Of a DNA stretch of 6,804 nt, positions 5,668 to 6,804 are shown piece by piece (positions within the stretch are counted from its first letter, which is position 1; the number at the start of each line of letters is the position of its first letter). The notes beneath the pieces were generated by a model that was not told the DNA's origin, did not search any database, and saw only the letters and a list, made by a program, of their open reading frames with translations. This DNA comes from Rickettsiaceae bacterium (lineage in GTDB: Bacteria; Pseudomonadota; Alphaproteobacteria; Rickettsiales; Rickettsiaceae): NCBI GenBank assembly GCA_021741085.1, contig JAIOYM010000057.1, positions 1 to 6,804 of the forward strand. The letters are read 5' to 3'. A program made the position numbers and the translations under genes.

Positions 5668-6804
5668 TTAGGGAAGTGTAAAAACAACGAATGAGTCTGA
5701 ACTGTCATGTTTTTTTTCATGAAGTGTTCCATTAATTCCACCAGTAGCTGGAATTATAATGTATTGTTTGCCGTTTACTTGATATATAGATGGTGGGGCA
5801 CTTCCATATGCTGGTAATTCATGACTCCACAATTCTTTTCCATTGTCTTTATCAAAGGCTCTAAATAACTTATCAGTAGTGCCACCACAGAAAACTAAAC
5901 CTCCAGCAGTCGCAACAGGGCCACATAAATTTTTTGTCCCAAAAAATAACAGATTTTTACTTAATTTGTCTATATCAATTCCAAGCGGAACAGACCAAAT
6001 TATTTTACCTGATTTTAAATTTAATGCAGTTAAAAGACCCCAGGGGGGAGTATTACCTGGGTTACCATCAGCACCTAAAAAAGGTTTGAAGCTTGGGAAT
6101 AGAAAATAGAAATTATTTGAAGCTACATACATGATTTCTGAAAATGGATCTACTGATGCTCCGGGCCATTCAGCTCCGCCATTTGTTCCGAAAACAAGTG
6201 ATTCTTTTTTTGGGGATGGATAGGAAGGAGGAAATGCAAGATTTAAATTAATGGCATTAGATTGAATTCGTATGTCATTTGAATTTAATCTTTTGCTTTT
6301 TACAAATGGCTCAGGTATAAGCGGATCTGGAAAGTATGCAGAGGTATATTTCAGCTTATCAAGGGGTGTTGCTGTACGTATATATCTAAATGGGTAAATG
6401 GGCTTACCAGTTAATCTATCAAGAATTATTGTATTCCCAAGTTTTGTTACAGCAATGACTACATCAATTTTTTTATTACTTCTGGTTATGCTTGTAACAA
6501 TAGGAGGTGCGCTAATATCTAAATCCCAAACGTCATGATTAACCTCCTGAAAAGACCAAATTATTTCTCCTTTAAGAATATCGATTGCAACTATTGAATT
6601 GCTATATAGATTATCTCCTGGTCTCTTATTATTTTCTCCTCGCGCATCACCTGTAGTGATAAATACAATTCCTCTTTCTTGGTCTACTGCAATTCCAGAC
6701 CATGGGTTTGCTCCTTCAAGTTTATATAGATTACCTGATTTTTTCATACATTCAGATTCAATATTATTTAATTCTTTAATTAATTGGGTAGTCCAAAGTA
6801 ATTT
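5668..6804 (-). CDS. PQQ-dependent dehydrogenase (glucose-dehydrogenase-like quinoprotein), C-terminal part
   Basis: The last 378 residues of a PQQ beta-propeller dehydrogenase are present; the 5' end is outside the window. The frame stays open to the edge and starts KLLWTTQLIKELNN, so the methionine at 6747 is internal. Counting from the first codon in the window, NPWSGIAVDQERGIVF (33-48) is a blade strand. The NHDVWDLD segment (89-96) matches the catalytic aspartate region of membrane glucose dehydrogenase, and VTKLG (119-123) holds the matching lysine. GGAEWPGASVDP (209-220) and the C-terminal block CGPVATAGGLVFCGG (294-308) are also typical. Tryptophan-docking repeats appear as KGEIIW, KSGKIIW and DNGKELW. 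The end, QYIIIPATGG then FVVFTLP, matches the family's C-terminus. Such enzymes oxidise sugars or alcohols in the periplasm and pass electrons to quinone or cytochrome. The substrate here is unknown. The SGNH gene starts 36 bases downstream on the same strand, so co-transcription is likely. Confidence 0.88.
   Translation of the reverse strand, partial: KLLWTTQLIKELNNIESECMKKSGNLYKLEGANPWSGIAVDQERGIVFITTGDARGENNKRPGDNLYSNSIVAIDILKGEIIWSFQEVNHDVWDLDISAPPIVTSITRSNKKIDVVIAVTKLGNTIILDRLTGKPIYPFRYIRTATPLDKLKYTSAYFPDPLIPEPFVKSKRLNSNDIRIQSNAINLNLAFPPSYPSPKKESLVFGTNGGAEWPGASVDPFSEIMYVASNNFYFLFPSFKPFLGADGNPGNTPPWGLLTALNLKSGKIIWSVPLGIDIDKLSKNLLFFGTKNLCGPVATAGGLVFCGGTTDKLFRAFDKDNGKELWSHELPAYGSAPPSIYQVNGKQYIIIPATGGINGTLHEKKHDSSDSFVVFTLP

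Noticed and set aside
5843..6109. Plus-strand open frame of 88 codons
   Set aside because: It is antisense to the conserved C-terminal part of the PQQ dehydrogenase, and its protein is low-complexity with no recognisable motif.
6745..6747. ATG as the start of the PQQ dehydrogenase
   Set aside because: The frame stays open upstream to the window edge and reads a KLLWT docking-type motif, so this methionine is internal and the gene is cut by the window.

Overview
This is an AT-rich window of the accessory-genome type, probably from the edge of a surface-polysaccharide or other glycan-modification locus in a proteobacterium. The IS3-type transposase relic, the PQQ-dependent dehydrogenase and the TIGR04372-type glycosyltransferase all point that way. 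The genus cannot be fixed from sequence alone. By hand count of sample lines, base composition is uneven: about 50% GC in the IS relic, about 40% in the carbamoyltransferase and about 20-30% in the SGNH gene.

Layout. Bases 1-348 (+) are the decayed 3' part of an IS3-family transposase with an internal deletion and a nonsense codon, followed by what looks like the right end of the element. Bases 437-1648 (+) hold a complete TIGR04372-type putative glycosyltransferase. Bases 1649-2015 are a gene-free convergent junction with weak hairpins. From 2016 to the right edge every gene is on the minus strand. In transcription order they are a 5'-truncated PQQ-dependent dehydrogenase (it runs off the window), a membrane-anchored SGNH hydrolase, an SxtJ-family membrane protein, a 49-residue DUF5989 protein (3861-4010) and a 612-residue NodU/CmcH-type O-carbamoyltransferase.

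How the genes may work together. The carbamoyltransferase, SxtJ and DUF5989 genes are packed with 6-8 base gaps. They match in kind the sxtI/sxtJ/sxtK trio of cyanobacterial saxitoxin clusters, and such cassettes also occur in polysaccharide loci. The likely chemistry is transfer of a carbamoyl group from carbamoyl phosphate to a hydroxyl of a glycan or lipid-linked sugar. The two small membrane proteins may place the enzyme at the membrane. The SGNH protein would add or remove an ester outside the cytoplasmic membrane. The PQQ enzyme is only 36 bases upstream of the SGNH gene and could oxidise a sugar or alcohol in the periplasm, but its link to the cassette is inferred from position only.
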